This document shows, in pieces, positions 61,331 to 64,000 of a DNA stretch of 64,000 nt. Every line of letters begins with the position of its first letter. The stretch's first letter is position 1. Source of the stretch: Cyclobacteriaceae bacterium. GTDB taxonomy: Bacteria > Bacteroidota > Bacteroidia > Cytophagales > Cyclobacteriaceae. Under the pieces are notes generated by a model. It made no database searches, was not told the origin of the DNA, and saw only the letters and a program-made list of their open reading frames with translations. A program made the position numbers and the translations under genes. The stretch covers positions 1 through 64,000 of the forward strand of contig CATQIH010000042.1 in the NCBI GenBank assembly GCA_958296015.1, read 5' to 3'.

Positions 61331-64000
61331 ATGAAAAGTTTCTTGTCAAAGAGGTGTTTTGTCTTGTTACTCCTGCTACAGGCTGTAAACAGCTATGCCG
61401 TGGCCTCTGATCCTGTGCAATACTGTGCCTCCGGCAGACAGGAAGGCATCATTGGAACTACCGATGCTGTAACAGTAGATAATCCGGCAGATAATATTTT
61501 CCATGTCATGATTGATGCACCACTGACGGGAAAAGAGCAGGTTTGGCTCGTGTATGAACTCTCAGGGGTGGCAGACCATACAGCAGTAGCCCGCAGCATC
61601 AACGACCAATTGTCAGCAGGGGGTTATGTTGTCAAACAGCAAAAAGGATGGCATCAGCAAAGAGAACGTATTGCATCAGCGTGGCTGCATCAGGGAGATA
61701 ACGTCATTCGTTTTACCCTGCCACAAGGGGCTGCCTATAGCTATCGTATTCGTCATCTCTCTATTGAAATAGAACCCACTGACTGCCAGCAAGCCACTGT
61801 AGCCCTTGAGGTTAACAAGAGCAGTGCACTGCATTACTATCAGGGCCAGGCATATGTGAAGGGCTTTGCCTGGGGCAGAAATCAGAAAGCAGTAAGTGTT
61901 ACCCTGGATGGAGAACCTGCCAAGGTGCTGGACGGTGCTTTTGAAGGGATGGTAACCTTAGGCCAAGATCCTATAGAGGTAGAAGCTACCTATGCTGATG
62001 GACAAGTGCTGTGTGAACGTGTGGCTCTTGACAAAGCGCAATTAGCAGATCAATATTATCCTCTGCAAGCAAACAGTTACCGGGCTGAAAAGCTTTTTTC
62101 TACGCAAACAGATTATCAGATCTCTCTGGCAGGAGCCTCACTACAGATGAAGGCTGGTGCCCTGAACCAACCTGCTAATATATCCATCACCAGTCTAAGA
62201 GCTATAGATATTCCGGCCCTGGATGCTGGCATGATCAACGTGACAGGGCATCATGCAGGTTATCGCTTCCTGCCTCACAAAACCCTTTTTGAACAGGAGG
62301 TAAGCCTTCGTTTGGCCTATGATGAAACCAAGGTTCCTGACGGCTATACTGCCCAGGATATCAAGACCTATTTCTTTGATGAGGCTACGCACCACTGGAT
62401 CGCGCTGCCCACTGATACCATACTGGAAGCTCGTGCTGAAGTAGTATCACGTACCACGCACTTCACCGACATGATCAACGCCATCATACAGGTGCCCGAA
62501 TCCCCTGAGGTGAATGCTTATAATTCTACTTCTATGAAAGGCATCAAGGCAGCCAATCCTACGGCAGCCATTGGTTTGATCAATGCGCCGCAGGCCAACA
62601 ATACTGGCAGCGCAGCACTCAACTATCCCATCAAGCTGCCTTCAGGAAGAGCAGGCATGCAGCCCCAGTTAAGCATCAGCTACAACAGCGGGGGCGGCAA
62701 TGGCTGGCTGGGCCTTGGCTGGAACCTCAATATACCTGCGATTACAATTGATACCCGCTGGGGTGTGCCACGCTATGATGAAAAGCTGGAAACAGAAACC
62801 TATTCCCTGAATGGTGAGCAGCTTTCGCCAGTTGCCCACCGGGGCACGCCGGTGGGCCGTATTGCCAACAAACAGTTTTACCCACGGGTAGAAGGAAGTT
62901 TTAACAAGATCATCCGTCACGGAAGCAAACCTTCTGATTATTACTGGCAAGTAACTGATAAGAATGGCGTACAATACTTCTATGGCGGACGTACAAACCT
63001 GGATACAGATGCAGTACTCAGAGATGCTACAGGCAATATAGCCCACTGGGCACTGACAGAAGTACGCGATCTGAACGGTAATTTTGTACGTTACCATTAT
63101 GAAAAGGCAGAAGATACAAGCACCCAGGATGGCATCAAAGACGCCCAGCTCTATGTCAGCAAGATCACCTACACTGGGCATGGCACAGCAGAAGGACCTT
63201 ACACCGTGCTCTTTGACCAAAGAGCAGACAAGCGCAAAGATGTCAGCATCAATGCCCGCTATGGCTTTAAGCAGGTCACCGATGCCTTGCTGGAAAAGAT
63301 TACCGTGCAGTATGGTTCTGAGCTGGTACGCAGCTATAAGCTTTGGTACCATGAAGGGCCGTTCTATAAAACCCTGCTGGACAGTATTAGTGAATATGAT
63401 AGCCAAGGTCAACGCTTCAATGCCCATGCCTTTGAGTATTATGATGACATCAATGGTGAAAACAGTTATACTCCTTTTGTAGATAAGCCTGTCAACTGGC
63501 AAGTGCCGGACGATGATATTCAGCACAAGTTGGTAACTGGCGCTATCTTCAGCGACGCAGCATCAGTGCTAAGCGGCACCAAATCCAATAATTTTAGTGC
63601 TGGGTTGGCTATAACTGTCGGATTGGGTCCCAACGTGTCTACCAAACAAAACTCGGCAGGCGGTTCTTACAACTATGGACAATCCAGCAGCGAAGGTATG
63701 GCCAGCCTGATAGATATCAATGGCGACGGGTTGCCTGATAAAGTGTTTATCAAAGATGAGGTAATGTATTACCGTGCCAACCAAATGGGGGCTGACGGAA
63801 AGACAAGTTTTGGTGAAAGATACGCTATTCAAGGAGCCAATACCTTTTTCAAGGAAAAAAGCCGCACACACAGCGGTGGTGCAGAAGCGCATGTGGGCAT
63901 AGGAGTAGGCTCCGTCATGGCCGGGTACAACCGGGGAAAGACCAAGTCAACCACTTCGGCTTATTTTACGGAAGTGAATGGTGACCAGTTGCCTGATATT
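61331..64000 (+). CDS. SpvB/RHS-type secreted protein, 3' end outside window
   Basis: An open frame of 890 codons from ATG 61331 to the window edge. Signal peptide (MKSFLSKRCFVLLLLLQAVNSYAVA). About 400 residues of beta domains follow, then the SpvB-type signature ALNYPIKLPSGRAGMQPQLSISYNSGGGNGWLGLGWNL (in part), and FG-GAP-like motifs LIDINGDGLPDKVFI and TEVNGDQLPDI. This is the front half of Tc-toxin B / RHS polymorphic proteins, which form a shell around a C-terminal toxin. The toxin tip, if any, lies to the right of the window. Confidence 0.85.
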   Translation, partial: MKSFLSKRCFVLLLLLQAVNSYAVASDPVQYCASGRQEGIIGTTDAVTVDNPADNIFHVMIDAPLTGKEQVWLVYELSGVADHTAVARSINDQLSAGGYVVKQQKGWHQQRERIASAWLHQGDNVIRFTLPQGAAYSYRIRHLSIEIEPTDCQQATVALEVNKSSALHYYQGQAYVKGFAWGRNQKAVSVTLDGEPAKVLDGAFEGMVTLGQDPIEVEATYADGQVLCERVALDKAQLADQYYPLQANSYRAEKLFSTQTDYQISLAGASLQMKAGALNQPANISITSLRAIDIPALDAGMINVTGHHAGYRFLPHKTLFEQEVSLRLAYDETKVPDGYTAQDIKTYFFDEATHHWIALPTDTILEARAEVVSRTTHFTDMINAIIQVPESPEVNAYNSTSMKGIKAANPTAAIGLINAPQANNTGSAALNYPIKLPSGRAGMQPQLSISYNSGGGNGWLGLGWNLNIPAITIDTRWGVPRYDEKLETETYSLNGEQLSPVAHRGTPVGRIANKQFYPRVEGSFNKIIRHGSKPSDYYWQVTDKNGVQYFYGGRTNLDTDAVLRDATGNIAHWALTEVRDLNGNFVRYHYEKAEDTSTQDGIKDAQLYVSKITYTGHGTAEGPYTVLFDQRADKRKDVSINARYGFKQVTDALLEKITVQYGSELVRSYKLWYHEGPFYKTLLDSISEYDSQGQRFNAHAFEYYDDINGENSYTPFVDKPVNWQVPDDDIQHKLVTGAIFSDAASVLSGTKSNNFSAGLAITVGLGPNVSTKQNSAGGSYNYGQSSSEGMASLIDINGDGLPDKVFIKDEVMYYRANQMGADGKTSFGERYAIQGANTFFKEKSRTHSGGAEAHVGIGVGSVMAGYNRGKTKSTTSAYFTEVNGDQLPDI

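Noticed and set aside
62669..63526. 285-codon minus-strand frame with hydrophobic stretches
   Set aside because: It is the reverse shadow of the SpvB/RHS gene, which has clear motifs in the plus strand.

Overview
The window looks like part of a large conjugative plasmid, or a plasmid-derived island, from a marine-type Bacteroidota, probably order Cytophagales. Evidence: TAnnTTTG-type -7 boxes, a CTnDOT-style Tra operon (TraE/F/G/K/N/O-like), a protein with a type IX secretion C-terminal domain, SpvB/RHS surface proteins, and a Rep_3 initiator behind a run of iterons. No rRNA, tRNA or core housekeeping genes are seen.

Layout. 1-308: a partial hypothetical. 859-6922: a three-gene restriction-like operon (MmeI-class adenine methyltransferase with one frameshift, superfamily 2 helicase, GIY-YIG nuclease). 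8113-13041: one very large exonuclease-RecQ-UvrD fusion. 13663-16365: plasmid-type RadC and a UmuDC pair. 16852-18227: replication module (hairpin, eight iterons, Rep_3 initiator). 18307-35755: an integron-like array. About 19 attC-like sites separate small minus-strand cassettes, most of them toxin-antitoxin pairs, and a 556-aa tyrosine recombinase (35813-37483) lies upstream in the same orientation. An IS91-type element with its own broken tyrosine recombinase splits the distal end of the array. 38256-48107: a mobilisation primase and a rearranged conjugation operon. 48155-53393: an inserted type I restriction fragment (YgjP-like metallopeptidase, HsdR, Fic remnant), itself split by an IS5-type element. 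53395-59157: more plasmid accessory and transfer genes, including a coupling protein beheaded by a decayed ISL3-type element. 59278-64000: two secreted proteins, the second (SpvB/RHS type) running off the window.

The most notable system is the cassette array. Its sites have the AAC...GTT ends, the imperfect inverted repeats and, in several cases, the single unpaired base expected of folded attC sites. One 737-bp cassette occurs twice with no difference visible, the identity ending at the site cores. The only associated recombinase with intact catalytic residues lacks the IntI-specific insertion between the lysine and the HxxR motif. It instead carries about 270 extra N-terminal residues with three copies of a small tryptophan-containing module. 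An attI-like region with two nested palindromes lies between recombinase and first cassette, and a 15-bp motif from it recurs in an inverted repeat upstream of the recombinase gene.

A second unexplained pattern is four GC-rich insertions of 13-16 bases with small inverted repeats. Each breaks the reading frame of a transposase or recombinase in the two decayed insertion elements.

All family assignments come from reading translated sequence and motifs by eye. No database search or folding calculation was run.
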